From contig NZ_BMYR01000001.1 in assembly GCF_014652375.1 (NCBI RefSeq), forward strand, positions 296,292 through 360,291: DNA of 64,000 nt, in the 5' to 3' direction. The notes beneath the pieces are model-generated. The model saw only the letters and a list, made by a program, of their open reading frames with translations. It was not told the origin of the DNA and searched no databases. This stretch comes from Alishewanella tabrizica. Lineage in GTDB: Bacteria > Pseudomonadota > Gammaproteobacteria > Enterobacterales > Alteromonadaceae. Positions 1 through 9,179 of the stretch are shown here, piece after piece; within the stretch, counting starts at the first letter, position 1, and each line of letters opens with the position of its first letter. The translations under genes and the position numbers were made by a program.

Positions 1-562
1 CGCCGAGGATATTCTTAATTTCGGCGTCTACTTCTAAACCGCTAACGATCGCTTTTCCATCATAAGAACCGGCGACCGCTTGTAACGTTGATTCAAATGC
101 CCCTAATTGCGCTGTGCGATAAAAAGAAACACCTTCGATATTATCAAAACCTAAGCCATATACGCCTTGTGGCACACGTAACCAATCGTAAGCATAGGCA
201 ACATCTTTAAAATCAGAGTATTTATAAAAAGGTGTACGCAAGCGGCCTGCATTGACACGCATATTGTCTGATAATTCGTACGTAATAAACGCCCACTCAA
301 ACCCTACGTCAAAATCTTTATTACCACGCCCCATGAGTTGCCCAGTAACAGAGAGTTTCTCGCCTAAATCAGATTTAACCTGTAACGCAAACAAGCTCTC
401 GTTTTTCAGATCAAAGCTATCATCATAACCATATAAAAACTCATCACTGCCGGTGGTCATGCCGCCTTTTATTGAGGCAAAGCCATTAATAGCCACGTTT
501 GCAAACACCGCAGGGGCCGCTAAGCATCCCATAAGCGCGAGCGATAACACTGTTTTTTTCAT
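1..562 (-). CDS. Porin-like outer membrane protein (N-terminal part; rest lies outside window)
   Basis: The minus strand reads an open frame from an ATG at 562 to the window edge, preceded by a good GAGGT ribosome binding site. The protein begins MKKTVLSLALMGCLAAPAVF, a typical signal peptide. What follows has alternating short segments typical of Gram-negative porins: NVAINGFASIKGG, SLFALQVKSDLGEKLSVTGQ, FEWAFITYELSDNMRVNAGR and a stretch with RTPFYKYSD. About 187 codons are visible. This looks like the porin-like family common in Alteromonadales that carries an RxxFY motif near strand 5. The substrate cannot be told. The C-terminal barrel is missing only because the window ends. Confidence 0.75.
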   Translation of the reverse strand, partial: MKKTVLSLALMGCLAAPAVFANVAINGFASIKGGMTTGSDEFLYGYDDSFDLKNESLFALQVKSDLGEKLSVTGQLMGRGNKDFDVGFEWAFITYELSDNMRVNAGRLRTPFYKYSDFKDVAYAYDWLRVPQGVYGLGFDNIEGVSFYRTAQLGAFESTLQAVAGSYDGKAIVSGLEVDAEIKNILG

Positions 563-802
563 ATTGACCTCATTAAAAGACGCTAGTAATTCATGCTGTT
601 ACTGTAACAATCAACAAACTCAGTTTCATATTAGCATAGTATCGTTTTTAGCAAAGGATCTTTAGGACATTTGAGACATTATTTTTTTAAGTGCGGTAAT
701 TTGTAACAGAAGATTGCTAAGTATTGACAATAACAGCTTGCTACAACCACTATGGGGAGTAATCAATCTTATCCACCTCCATAACAAATAAGAAATACAC
801 TT

Positions 803-2962
803 ATGAAAAAAACCTTGCTCGTACTGGCATTAACCGCCAGTGGTTTTACCCTTGCCAACGAAGGCATGTGGATTCCCCAACAATTACCAGAAATTGCCGC
901 CGAGTTAAAAGCGGCCGGTTTAGAACTTGATCCTGCCAATCTAACTAAATTAACTGAGTTCCCTATGGGCGCTATTGTCAGTTTAGGCGGTTGTTCTGCA
1001 TCCTTTGTGTCACCGCAGGGCTTAGTTGCCACTAATCATCACTGTGTTTATAACAGCATAGCGCACAATTCAACGGCAGATAATGATTTATTAAAAAATG
1101 GTTTTTTAGCAAAAAGTTTTGCTGAAGAAGTCCCTGCCGCGCCAGGGAGTCGCATTTTTGTTACCAAAGCGGTAGACAATGTTACTGCGCAAATTATTGA
1201 TGCAAAAACGGCAAAACTCGCTGGTAAAAAGCGTGTCGATGCCATTGAAGCCAATCAAAAAGCCTTAGTAGCCGCATGTGAGCAAGATATTGGTCATCGT
1301 TGTACCGTAGCCGCTTATTATGGCAGCTTAGAGTATTTCTTAATTAAACAATTGGAAATTAAAGACGTACGCTTAGTACATGCACCTGCAGAAGGTGTTG
1401 GCAAATTTGGCGGTGATACCGATAACTGGATGTGGCCGCGCCATACTGGCGATTATAGCTTTTTACGCGCCTATGTGAGTCCTGATGGCAAGTCAGCTGA
1501 TTTTCATGCCGACAACGTCCCTTATACGCCAGATTTTCATCTTAAATTGGCTAAAGAAGGCTTGAAAGAAGGAGATTTTGTGATGGCGTTGGGTTATCCA
1601 GGCCGCACGAACCGCCATCGATTACCCTCTGAGGTCGCCGATACGTTTGAATGGAGCTATCCAAATACGGTGAGCCAATTCACCGAAACACTGGCAATTA
1701 TTGATCAAGAAACGGCGAATGATCGTGATGCCGCACTAAAATATGCAAGCCGAGTGGCGGGCTTAAATAATTATTTAAAAAATCGTCAAGGCATGCTCGA
1801 CAGCTATGCACAAAGCGATTTCTTAGCCCGTAAACATGCTGAGCATGACGCGTTAACACAATGGGTAAATAGTACCAGTGCTAATAAAAAGGCCTATGCT
1901 AAAGATTTGGCCGCTATTGAAAAACTGTTAAAAGAGCAACAGCAACAAGGTCGAGATAGCTATTTACTCGCCAATGCTACACCACGGTTACTTACCACCG
2001 CTCGTAGCCTGTATCGTTTAGCCGAAGAGGGAACTAAACCTGATGCAGAGCGTAAAGCCGGTTTTCAAACGCGCGACTTACCACGCTACAAAGCCTTTGT
2101 TGCCGGTATGGATCGCTCTTTTGATAGCAAAGTAGAAAAAGCGCTCGATTTACATAACCTGGCTAAGTATATCGAATTACCTAAAAAACAACGCAATGCT
2201 GACTTTGATAAAGCGCTTGGCATAAAAGATGGCATGGATAAGCAAGCGTTAGAGGCATTAATTGATAGCTGGTATAGCGCCACTATCATGACAGACGCAA
2301 CGCAACGTGCAGCACTGGTAGAGTCTACTCCAGCACAATTTGCACAAAGTACTGATCCCTTTGTTAAAGCCGCTGTGGCATTGTATAAAGCGGATATGAA
2401 ACGTGAAGCGCAGCAAGAAGAGCTAGCCGGCAAAATTCAACAAACCTACGCCAGCTACATGCGGGCGAAGATTGCCTTTATGCAATCACAAGGTAAAGCG
2501 GTTTATCCTGATGCGAATAGTACATTACGTGTGACCTTTGGTAATGTTACAGGCCGTCCTCATGGTAACGAAGATGGTAATGCCTGGACCGCTTTTACTA
2601 CATTACGTGGTATCACGGCTAAAGCTACCGGCGAGGGTGAGTTTAATGCGCCACAAAATCAATTAGATGCCATTAAGGCGAAAAACTATGGTCCGTATGC
2701 CGTAAGTAGCCTAAATTCTGTGCCAGTAAATTACTTGGCAACGTTAGATATTACCGGTGGTAATTCGGGCTCAGCTATTTTGAATAGCAAAGGTGAGTTT
2801 GTTGGATTAGCCTTTGATGGCACCTTAGACTCCATTATCTCGGACTGGGATTTTAATCCAGCCAATACCCGTTCTATTCAAGTTGATTTACGCTTTATGC
2901 TGTGGCAAATGCAGCAAGTGGATAAAGCCGATAATCTACTCAAAGAAATGGGTGTAATGTAA
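803..2962 (+). CDS. S46 family dipeptidyl-peptidase (DPP7/DPP11 type)
   Basis: This is a secreted serine exopeptidase that removes N-terminal dipeptides in the periplasm. A signal peptide ends near residue 18 (LANEGMW). The S46 triad is visible: His80 in ATNHHC, probably Asp217 in RHTGDYSF, and Ser655 in GGNSGSAI. The 719-aa length is usual for the family. Residue 673, 18 after the catalytic Ser, is Gly (AFDGTL). From family knowledge, Gly here goes with DPP7-like preference for hydrophobic P1 residues, whereas DPP11 has Arg and prefers Asp/Glu. The gene is monocistronic, with its own terminator 50 nt downstream. The family supports peptide scavenging by amino-acid-using bacteria. Family call is secure; specificity is inferred. 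Confidence 0.95.
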   Translation: MKKTLLVLALTASGFTLANEGMWIPQQLPEIAAELKAAGLELDPANLTKLTEFPMGAIVSLGGCSASFVSPQGLVATNHHCVYNSIAHNSTADNDLLKNGFLAKSFAEEVPAAPGSRIFVTKAVDNVTAQIIDAKTAKLAGKKRVDAIEANQKALVAACEQDIGHRCTVAAYYGSLEYFLIKQLEIKDVRLVHAPAEGVGKFGGDTDNWMWPRHTGDYSFLRAYVSPDGKSADFHADNVPYTPDFHLKLAKEGLKEGDFVMALGYPGRTNRHRLPSEVADTFEWSYPNTVSQFTETLAIIDQETANDRDAALKYASRVAGLNNYLKNRQGMLDSYAQSDFLARKHAEHDALTQWVNSTSANKKAYAKDLAAIEKLLKEQQQQGRDSYLLANATPRLLTTARSLYRLAEEGTKPDAERKAGFQTRDLPRYKAFVAGMDRSFDSKVEKALDLHNLAKYIELPKKQRNADFDKALGIKDGMDKQALEALIDSWYSATIMTDATQRAALVESTPAQFAQSTDPFVKAAVALYKADMKREAQQEELAGKIQQTYASYMRAKIAFMQSQGKAVYPDANSTLRVTFGNVTGRPHGNEDGNAWTAFTTLRGITAKATGEGEFNAPQNQLDAIKAKNYGPYAVSSLNSVPVNYLATLDITGGNSGSAILNSKGEFVGLAFDGTLDSIISDWDFNPANTRSIQVDLRFMLWQMQQVDKADNLLKEMGVM

Positions 2963-3012
2963 AGCTAGGCCTTTGTAGTCGCGGTACTTTGTGTCGCGGT
3001 TATTTATTATGC

Positions 3013-3044
3013 AAAAGCCCCTTCCTTGTTGGTTGGGGCTTTTT
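3013..3044 (+). terminator. Rho-independent terminator of the S46 peptidase gene
   Basis: AAAAGCCCC and GGGGCTTTTT form a stem around a 13-nt loop, followed by a T run. It lies 50 nt after the peptidase stop. Confidence 0.85.
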
Positions 3045-3114
3045 GTTAGTCAGACACGTTGCATAAACAACAGGCGCTGTGAATAAACAATATGCGCAGC
3101 AACTTTGTAATTAA

Positions 3115-3735
3115 TTAACGGGGATGACAACGTAATTGTGCAAAATAATCAGATAATAATAATGTTATCATTGGCGCACTGGCTTGCTCGCTTTGTTCAC
3201 GCAATACACTCAGGTATAACCCCATCACATAGGCTTTTAACGCAAAGGCGGCACGTTTTTCATCTAACTCTGCAGCGACTAAGCCCATATCACGTGCTTT
3301 GGCAAACAATGCTTCGCAGCGCAGGCGGATACGATTGTGTAAGTCTAAATCATGTTGATGCAAATCGGCTAAATCACCGACCTGTTCACAGCGTGTTAGT
3401 AAAATAGCATGAACACGGTAATGCCGGGCATCTTCATATAATTGCATTAAGCTAGCGTGGCACATGTCATACAGTGCTGCTAAGGGATCGGTTTGCTGTT
3501 CAATTTTCTGCTCGAACATGCGCTCCATGGGTAATTTAACCCGTTGTAGCATGGCATTAAATAAACTGACCTTATCCGCAAAATGCCAATAAATCGCACC
3601 CCGCGTAAAACCGCCAGCGCGAGCAATCATTTCAAGCGACGTTTTGCCATAGCCATGTTCTAAAAACATCAGCTCTGCGGCATCTAAAATTTTATCGCGG
3701 GTTTGTTCCGAATCCGCTTTGCAAGGTCTGGCCAT
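3115..3735 (-). CDS. TetR/AcrR family repressor, efflux type
   Basis: The 206-aa protein has an N-terminal TetR helix-turn-helix (DKILDAAELMFLEHGYGKTS, then IARAGGFTRGAIYWHFADK) and an all-helical ligand-binding C-terminal half. AIYWHF in the recognition helix is typical of AcrR/TtgR-type repressors of RND pumps. It is transcribed away from the second TetR gene and the RND genes to its right, so it may control them from the shared 283-nt intergenic region, which holds a TACA-N10-TGTA inverted repeat. The target and ligand are inferred. It converges with the peptidase gene. The start ATG is followed by the usual short basic N-terminus MARPCKADS. Confidence 0.9.
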   Translation of the reverse strand: MARPCKADSEQTRDKILDAAELMFLEHGYGKTSLEMIARAGGFTRGAIYWHFADKVSLFNAMLQRVKLPMERMFEQKIEQQTDPLAALYDMCHASLMQLYEDARHYRVHAILLTRCEQVGDLADLHQHDLDLHNRIRLRCEALFAKARDMGLVAAELDEKRAAFALKAYVMGLYLSVLREQSEQASAPMITLLLSDYFAQLRCHPR

Positions 3736-3878
3736 AATAATCTGGGGTCCGCTACAGCAGTATTAACACCTTTCATAATCCTTTGCACGACCAAAACCCT
3801 TTCAAACGTTTGCTTCGGTATATCAACGTTCCAAGCTGTCTTGCTGTTTTAAATGACAATAGGAAAATGCCATATGCG

Positions 3879-3896
3879 TACAAATATTATAATGTA
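3879..3896. promoter_or_regulatory. Possible TetR/AcrR-type operator (TACA-N10-TGTA)
   Basis: TACAAATATTATAATGTA has inverted TACA/TGTA ends. The edges resemble the remembered AcrR and TtgR operators (TACAAA ... AATGTA), but this one is about 2 bp shorter and the centre is not symmetric. It lies between the divergent TetR genes. Confidence 0.3.
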
Positions 3897-4003
3897 TAAG
3901 AAATTAACATTCACGGATGTTTGCTGCAATAGCTTTTCGCTGAATCCCCCCGCAACTACGATTAGCCGCACAAATTTGGTGCAAGGTATTAGGGGAACTG
4001 GCA

Positions 4004-4015
4004 AAGATATATCTT
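4004..4015. promoter_or_regulatory. 12-bp perfect palindrome before second TetR gene
   Basis: AAGATATATCTT ends 3 nt before the ATG at 4019, where a Shine-Dalgarno sequence would be expected. It could be an autoregulatory operator of the TetR protein, and the site then favours the inner start at 4088. A 12-bp AT-rich palindrome can also arise by chance. Confidence 0.3.
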
Positions 4016-4018
4016 AAT

Positions 4019-4822
4019 ATGAATCTTGCTCAGTTTTTGAATTTAATTCATAATTCACCATCATTATGGCAACGCGAGACTGATCTTATGACGGTAACCG
4101 AGCGTAAAGAGCGGCAACGCTTGCTTCGAGAGCAGTTATTTCTGGATAAAGCCGCCGAGCTGATTGCTCAGCATGGCATTCTTCCTCTACAAATGGCGCC
4201 GTTGGCCAAGGCGTGTGATTATGCAACAGGCACCTTGTATCAACATTTTAGCTCAAAAGAAGATTTACTTTTGGCATTAGCCAATCGTAACAGCTGTCAT
4301 CAGATACAACTATTCCAGGGGATTGCCGCGTTACCCATTAGCAGCAGAGAAAAAATGCTTGCCCTGTGTGTCGCGGACCACATGAACCAGCAAGCACATC
4401 CCAGCCATGCAGGACTAGAACAATATATTTTTACCGAAGTTGTTTGGAAAAATGCCTCAGCAGCTAGACGCCAAGCCATCATTGATAACAGTAAGCCATT
4501 GGCTGAAGTGGTAAGCGGTATTGTGCAGCAAGCCATTATTGATAATGAATTACCAGCACACAACTGCGATGCCTTTAATTTGTCGGTGGCGCCCTGGGCG
4601 CTGTGTGTGGGAACAAACACCCTAGAGCGTACTGAGGGCTTATTAAGTGCATTTGGTGGCAATGCCGATCCGCTGCAACGTTATCGCCATCTGCATATGT
4701 TATTAAACGGTATGCAATGGCAACCGTTACAAAGAATCGATGATCGCGTGGAATTATCCAAACAAATTGCCCTGTTACAGACATTGCTTGAACCGTTTTT
4801 TCAATGTGAAAACACGGCGTAA
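4019..4822 (+). CDS. TetR family regulator of the adjacent RND operon
   Basis: This putative repressor is first in line with an RND adaptor and pump (58 nt to the adaptor), so local control of that efflux system is likely. The helix-turn-helix is around residues 35-80 (LFLDKAAELIAQHGILPLQM, then ACDYATGTLYQHFSSKEDLL). The C-terminal region has no recognisable ligand motif. The start is uncertain. The ATG at 4019 has no Shine-Dalgarno and gives a 23-residue extension (MNLAQFLNLIHNSPSLWQ...). The ATG at 4088 (MTVTERKERQRLL) gives the usual TetR N-terminus but also has a weak ribosome binding site. The window has two TetR genes but only one RND operon here. Confidence 0.85.
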   Translation: MNLAQFLNLIHNSPSLWQRETDLMTVTERKERQRLLREQLFLDKAAELIAQHGILPLQMAPLAKACDYATGTLYQHFSSKEDLLLALANRNSCHQIQLFQGIAALPISSREKMLALCVADHMNQQAHPSHAGLEQYIFTEVVWKNASAARRQAIIDNSKPLAEVVSGIVQQAIIDNELPAHNCDAFNLSVAPWALCVGTNTLERTEGLLSAFGGNADPLQRYRHLHMLLNGMQWQPLQRIDDRVELSKQIALLQTLLEPFFQCENTA

Positions 4823-4880
4823 CCATTTTTATCTATCAGTTTAATTGTGATTTTGGGCACTGCCCTTTCAAGGAGAAACC

Positions 4881-5999
4881 ATGCTTAAGCGTATGCTTAT
4901 AATGTTAGTCGTTGTTACTTTGCTATTTGGCGGTATTTTTGGCTACAAAGCTGTTGGCAACTATTTTATGAATCAGTTTTTTGACAATATGCCAATGCCC
5001 CCTGCCGCCATTACGGCCACCACTGTTAGCGAAGATAATTGGCAACCTTACCTCAATGCAGTTGGTAGCTTTGTCGCAGTGAATAGTACAGAACTCACTA
5101 CCGAAGCCAGCGGCATTATTAGCCTGATCCAATTTGAAAATGGTGCGGCAATCAAAAAGGGACAATTACTCGTGCAATTGGATGATTCGGTCGATCAGGC
5201 TGAACTCGCACGCTTAGTGGCTGCCGAAAAATTGGCAAAATTAGAGCAAAATCGTTTAGAACGTTTGTTTCGTGATAAAGGGGTCTCTGAGCTAGAGTTA
5301 CGTCGTCGCGAAAGTGAAGCAGCACAAGCCAGCGCTGCCGTCGTATCGCAACAAGCGCGCATCGCGCAAAAGTCGTTGTATGCGCCGTTTGATGGTGTAG
5401 CAGGTATTCGTCAAGTAAGTTTAGGGCAATTACTCACTGGCGGCACTGCGGTAGTAACGTTGCAATCACTGGATCCCATTTACCTCAATTTCACCCTACC
5501 AGAGCAACACTTAACGTTAATTGAAATCGGAAAGCCTTTAAGCATTCAAGTTGATGCCTTTGGTGATGAACGCTTTGACGGCACCATCACCGCTATTGCG
5601 CCTGCCATTCGTGAAAGTACTCGCAGCATTGAGGTTCAAGCTACCTTTGCAAACCCTGAACAACAATTACGCCCAGGTATGTTTGCCCGTGTGCAGTTAA
5701 ACAACGGTGAATCTAACCAAGTTACATTAGTGCCGCAAACCGCTGTGCAGTTTAACCCTTATGGTAATTCTGTTTTTGTGATTACTGAGCAAGATGGTCA
5801 AAAAACGGCGCAACAACGCTTTGTGAGCACCGGTGAAGCACGGGGTGATTTAGTCTCAATTACCGCAGGCGTAACTGTTGGTGAAGAAGTGGCCACGTCG
5901 GGCTTACTCAAATTACGCAATGGTGCGGTTGTTAACATTGTTAGCGATACCACGGCTGCGCCCAGTGCTGAGTTAAACCCTACGCCAGCTAACCAGTAA
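4881..5999 (+). CDS. RND efflux periplasmic adaptor subunit (membrane fusion protein)
   Basis: The protein links an inner membrane RND pump to an outer membrane TolC-type channel. Residues 1-25 form a membrane anchor without a lipobox (MLIMLVVVTLLFGGIFGY). A lipoyl-like half-domain follows (ELTTEASGIISLIQFENGAA, residues about 70-90). An alpha-hairpin covers about 105-170 (ARLVAAEKLAKLEQNRLERL). The second lipoyl half begins YAPFDGVAGIRQVSLGQLL, followed by the beta-barrel (YLNFTLPEQ) and membrane-proximal domain (LRPGMFARVQL, VPQTAVQ). The start is supported by AAGGAGAAACC before ATG. The pump gene begins 10 nt after the stop. No outer membrane channel gene is nearby. Confidence 0.92.
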   Translation: MLKRMLIMLVVVTLLFGGIFGYKAVGNYFMNQFFDNMPMPPAAITATTVSEDNWQPYLNAVGSFVAVNSTELTTEASGIISLIQFENGAAIKKGQLLVQLDDSVDQAELARLVAAEKLAKLEQNRLERLFRDKGVSELELRRRESEAAQASAAVVSQQARIAQKSLYAPFDGVAGIRQVSLGQLLTGGTAVVTLQSLDPIYLNFTLPEQHLTLIEIGKPLSIQVDAFGDERFDGTITAIAPAIRESTRSIEVQATFANPEQQLRPGMFARVQLNNGESNQVTLVPQTAVQFNPYGNSVFVITEQDGQKTAQQRFVSTGEARGDLVSITAGVTVGEEVATSGLLKLRNGAVVNIVSDTTAAPSAELNPTPANQ

Positions 6000-6009
6000 G
6001 GATGTTGCC

Positions 6010-9000
6010 ATGCGTTTTACCGATATTTTTATTCGTAAGCCGATACTGGCAAGCGTAGTAAGTTTATTAATTTTGCTATTAGGCTTTAGAGCCATTAGCG
6101 AAATGAATGTCCGCCAGTTTCCAGAAATTAAAAACGCGGTGGTCACTGTAAGCACTGTTTATGTGGGGGCCGATGCCGATTTAATTCAAGGTTTTATTAC
6201 CACGCCATTAGAACGGGAAATTGCCGCTGCCGAGGGGATTGATTACCTCGTGTCAAGCTCGGTGGCTGGGGTAAGTACGATTCAAGCCTATTTACGGCTT
6301 GACTATGAACCGAATGAAGCACTGACGCAAATTGCTGCGCAGGTGAATAAAATCCGCTCTGAATTGCCTGAAAATGCCCGCGATCCGGTGATCTCATTAA
6401 AAATGGGGCAAAATGTCGCGGCAATGTATTTATCGTTTTACTCTGAAATATTGGGTAATAACCAAATTACCGATTATTTAGTGCGCGTCATTGAACCTCA
6501 ATTAGCCACTATACCTGGCGTACAACGTGCCGAGATATTAGGTGCACGTACTTTTGCTATGCGTATATGGCTGGACCCGGCCAAAATGGCAGCGTTTGAT
6601 CTTACCGGCTCCGATGTCAGCGCTGCCCTGCGCAGTAATAATGTGCTTGCGGCACTGGGCAGTACCAAAGGACAAATGATCACTATTGATTTAAATGCAG
6701 CCACTGATTTACGCAGTGTGGAAGAATTTAATGCGCTTGTAATCAAAGGTGATGGCCAAAGTTTAGTCCGTTTAGGTGATATTGCAAAAGTTGAGCTAGG
6801 CGCAGAGAGCTACGACAATTCAGTCAGCTTTAACGGCTTGGCGGCCACCTTTATGGGGATAGAAATTTCGCCAGATGCGAACGCCTTAGATGTCATCGCG
6901 GAAGTCCGTAAAGTATGGGAACGCGATATTTTAACGCAGTTACCTCAAGGACTAGAAGCGGATATCCCGTATGATTCTACCGAGTATATCGAAAGCGCCA
7001 TTGACGAAGTGGTGGTATCGATTGTTGCTGCCTTGGTTATTGTAGTATTGGTTATTTATGCCTTTTTAGGTTCAGTGCGTAGTGTAATTATCCCTGCGGT
7101 CGCCATTCCAGTTTCGCTGGTTGGTACTTTTTTCTTGATGTGGATTTTAGGTTTCTCCATCAATTTGCTGACGTTGTTAGCAATGGTGTTAGCGATTGGT
7201 ATTGTGGTCGATGACGCGATCATCATGCTTGAAAACGTGCACCGCTTCATTGAAGAAGGCTATTCCCGCATAGATGCCGCGATCTTGGGAGCACGTCAAT
7301 TGGCGTGGCCGATCATAACCATGTCAACTACCTTAGTGGCGGTATTTTTACCCATCGGTTTTGTTGGAGGATTAACCGGCGTACTGTTCGTCGAATTCGC
7401 CTTTACCTTGGCCGCATCGGTCATTTTATCCGGTATTGTCGCATTAACCCTATCCCCGGTCATGTGTGCCTATATTTTAAAACCTCATCAGGGCGACGAG
7501 AAAGAAGAGAAATCATTAGAAGCTTGGCTAAATGCGCGTTTTGAATCGCTGCGTACAGGCTATCAACGCCAACTCCACAGCACTCTTAATACGATGCCGG
7601 TGGTGCTAACCTTTGCGGCAATCGTGTTAGTTTCTTGCTATTTCTTGTTTATCACCAGCCCATCAGAACTGGAGCCAGCGGAAGATCAAGGCTTTGTGTT
7701 TTCAATTTTGGAAGCCGACAGCTTTGCTACGCTTGATTATTTGGAACGTAATACTGCTGAGTTAAATAAACTCCCAGCACAAGCGCCTGAAATACGTAAT
7801 GTGTTTATTATTAATGGTCTAGGCAGTACCAACTCAGCCATTGCCGGCTTTGTGTTGGCACCTTGGGATCAACGTGAACGGACCACAGCGGCCGTGCTAG
7901 AACAAAATATTCAACCCCATATGGCAGGGATCCCGGGGTTAAACAGTTTTGCGTTAGTGCCGCCTTCTCTGCCCTCACCAGGTGATGGTACACCAATAGA
8001 ATTTATCATTGGTTCTACCTTGCCGTTTGCCGCATTAGATGAAGTGGTAAAAGAAGTCTTAGGTCGCGCTATGGCGTCTGGCCGCTTTATCTTTGTAGAC
8101 AGCGATTTGAAAATCAATAAACCACGCCAAACCGTGCAAATTGATCGTGAAAAAGCGGCATTAATGGGTGTCTCGATGCAACAAATTGCCGCTGACTTAG
8201 GCAGCTTGTTATCGGGAGCCGATGCGGGCCGTTTTGCGCTAGACAATCGCTCATACCGGGTGATCCCGCAAGTGGAACGTGCCGAGCGATTAAACCCTGC
8301 TCAATTGAAAGATTATTACACCCGCAATGAACAAGGCGAGTTAATTCCCTTATCAACCTTAGTCACATTAACAGAGTCGGTTCAACCGCAAGCGTTACGC
8401 GGTTTTCAGCAGTTAAATGCAGTGAAAATCTCGGGAGTGCCTCGTCCCGGTGTGCCCCTTGGTGAAGCACTCGCGGTACTTGATCAAATCGCGGCAGAGG
8501 TCCTTCCTGCAGGCTTCAGTGTTGACTATGCTGGACAATCACGCCAGTTTAAGCAAGAAGGCCAGCAATTGGTGGTCACCTTTTTCTTCGCGTTAATCGT
8601 GATTTTCTTGGTCCTCGCGGCGCAATTTGAATCTTACAAAAACGCCATTATCATCATGGTTACTGTGCCGATGAGTGTATGTGGTGCGTTAATTTTTACC
8701 AGCTTAGGCGTAACCAGCATTAATATTTACACCCAAGTCGGCTTACTCACCTTGGTAGGATTAATTGCAAAACATGGTATCTTGATTGTTGAATTTGCTA
8801 ATCAATTACAACAAGAAGGCCGGACTAAGCGTGATGCTATTGAAGAGGCAACTGCTCTTCGCTTGCGTCCAATCTTAATGACAACCGCCGCAACCGTACT
8901 GGCCGTTATTCCATTATTAATTGCTACTGGCGCCGGTGCTGCCTCTCGTTTTGCCATGGGTGTCGTGATCGCAAGCGGCATGACCATTGGTACTTTCTTC

Positions 9001-9108
9001 ACGCTATATGTGGTGCCTGCCATGTATTTACTGTTGGCACGCGATTATCAACGTGATCCTGATACAGAAACGCAGGTGGATGAACCACTGGCGGCTAAGA
9101 AAAGCTAA
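6010..9108 (+). CDS. RND multidrug efflux permease (HAE1 family)
   Basis: This is a proton-driven inner membrane drug exporter of 1032 aa, normal for the family. Twelve membrane segments in two halves are visible, each with a large periplasmic loop. Proton-relay residues are present: Asp401-Asp402 in TM4 (GIVVDDAIIMLEN) and Lys921 in TM10 (GLIAKHGILIVEF). The N-terminus FTDIFIRKPILASVVSLLI is characteristic of HAE1 pumps. It is the last gene of the TetR-adaptor-pump operon and is followed by a strong terminator. The substrate range cannot be read from the sequence. The partner channel must be encoded elsewhere. Confidence 0.95.
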   Translation: MRFTDIFIRKPILASVVSLLILLLGFRAISEMNVRQFPEIKNAVVTVSTVYVGADADLIQGFITTPLEREIAAAEGIDYLVSSSVAGVSTIQAYLRLDYEPNEALTQIAAQVNKIRSELPENARDPVISLKMGQNVAAMYLSFYSEILGNNQITDYLVRVIEPQLATIPGVQRAEILGARTFAMRIWLDPAKMAAFDLTGSDVSAALRSNNVLAALGSTKGQMITIDLNAATDLRSVEEFNALVIKGDGQSLVRLGDIAKVELGAESYDNSVSFNGLAATFMGIEISPDANALDVIAEVRKVWERDILTQLPQGLEADIPYDSTEYIESAIDEVVVSIVAALVIVVLVIYAFLGSVRSVIIPAVAIPVSLVGTFFLMWILGFSINLLTLLAMVLAIGIVVDDAIIMLENVHRFIEEGYSRIDAAILGARQLAWPIITMSTTLVAVFLPIGFVGGLTGVLFVEFAFTLAASVILSGIVALTLSPVMCAYILKPHQGDEKEEKSLEAWLNARFESLRTGYQRQLHSTLNTMPVVLTFAAIVLVSCYFLFITSPSELEPAEDQGFVFSILEADSFATLDYLERNTAELNKLPAQAPEIRNVFIINGLGSTNSAIAGFVLAPWDQRERTTAAVLEQNIQPHMAGIPGLNSFALVPPSLPSPGDGTPIEFIIGSTLPFAALDEVVKEVLGRAMASGRFIFVDSDLKINKPRQTVQIDREKAALMGVSMQQIAADLGSLLSGADAGRFALDNRSYRVIPQVERAERLNPAQLKDYYTRNEQGELIPLSTLVTLTESVQPQALRGFQQLNAVKISGVPRPGVPLGEALAVLDQIAAEVLPAGFSVDYAGQSRQFKQEGQQLVVTFFFALIVIFLVLAAQFESYKNAIIIMVTVPMSVCGALIFTSLGVTSINIYTQVGLLTLVGLIAKHGILIVEFANQLQQEGRTKRDAIEEATALRLRPILMTTAATVLAVIPLLIATGAGAASRFAMGVVIASGMTIGTFFTLYVVPAMYLLLARDYQRDPDTETQVDEPLAAKKS

Positions 9109-9125
9109 GCACCAGCATTACGCTT

Positions 9126-9157
9126 AAAAAATGGCAGGATATTCCTGCCATTTTTTT
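9126..9157. terminator. Bidirectional terminator between RND pump and RhtA-like gene
   Basis: AAAAAATGGCAGGA-TAT-TCCTGCCATTTTTT is a symmetric hairpin with A and T runs on both sides, so it can end transcripts from both convergent genes. Confidence 0.93.
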
Positions 9158-9179
9158 GTTTACTGCCTCACGCCTCATC

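Noticed and set aside
453-665. Many further open frames of 60-140 codons on both strands
   Set aside because: They lie opposite or in other frames of well-supported genes and have no ribosome binding site or family features.
689-697. AAGTGCGGT, the Haemophilus DNA uptake 9-mer, also present inverted at 42334-42342
   Set aside because: Two copies in 64 kb on both strands is close to chance (about 0.5 expected), far below the density of real uptake signals.
724-729. TTGACA box before the S46 peptidase
   Set aside because: No -10 sequence at proper spacing was found, so it was not listed as a promoter.
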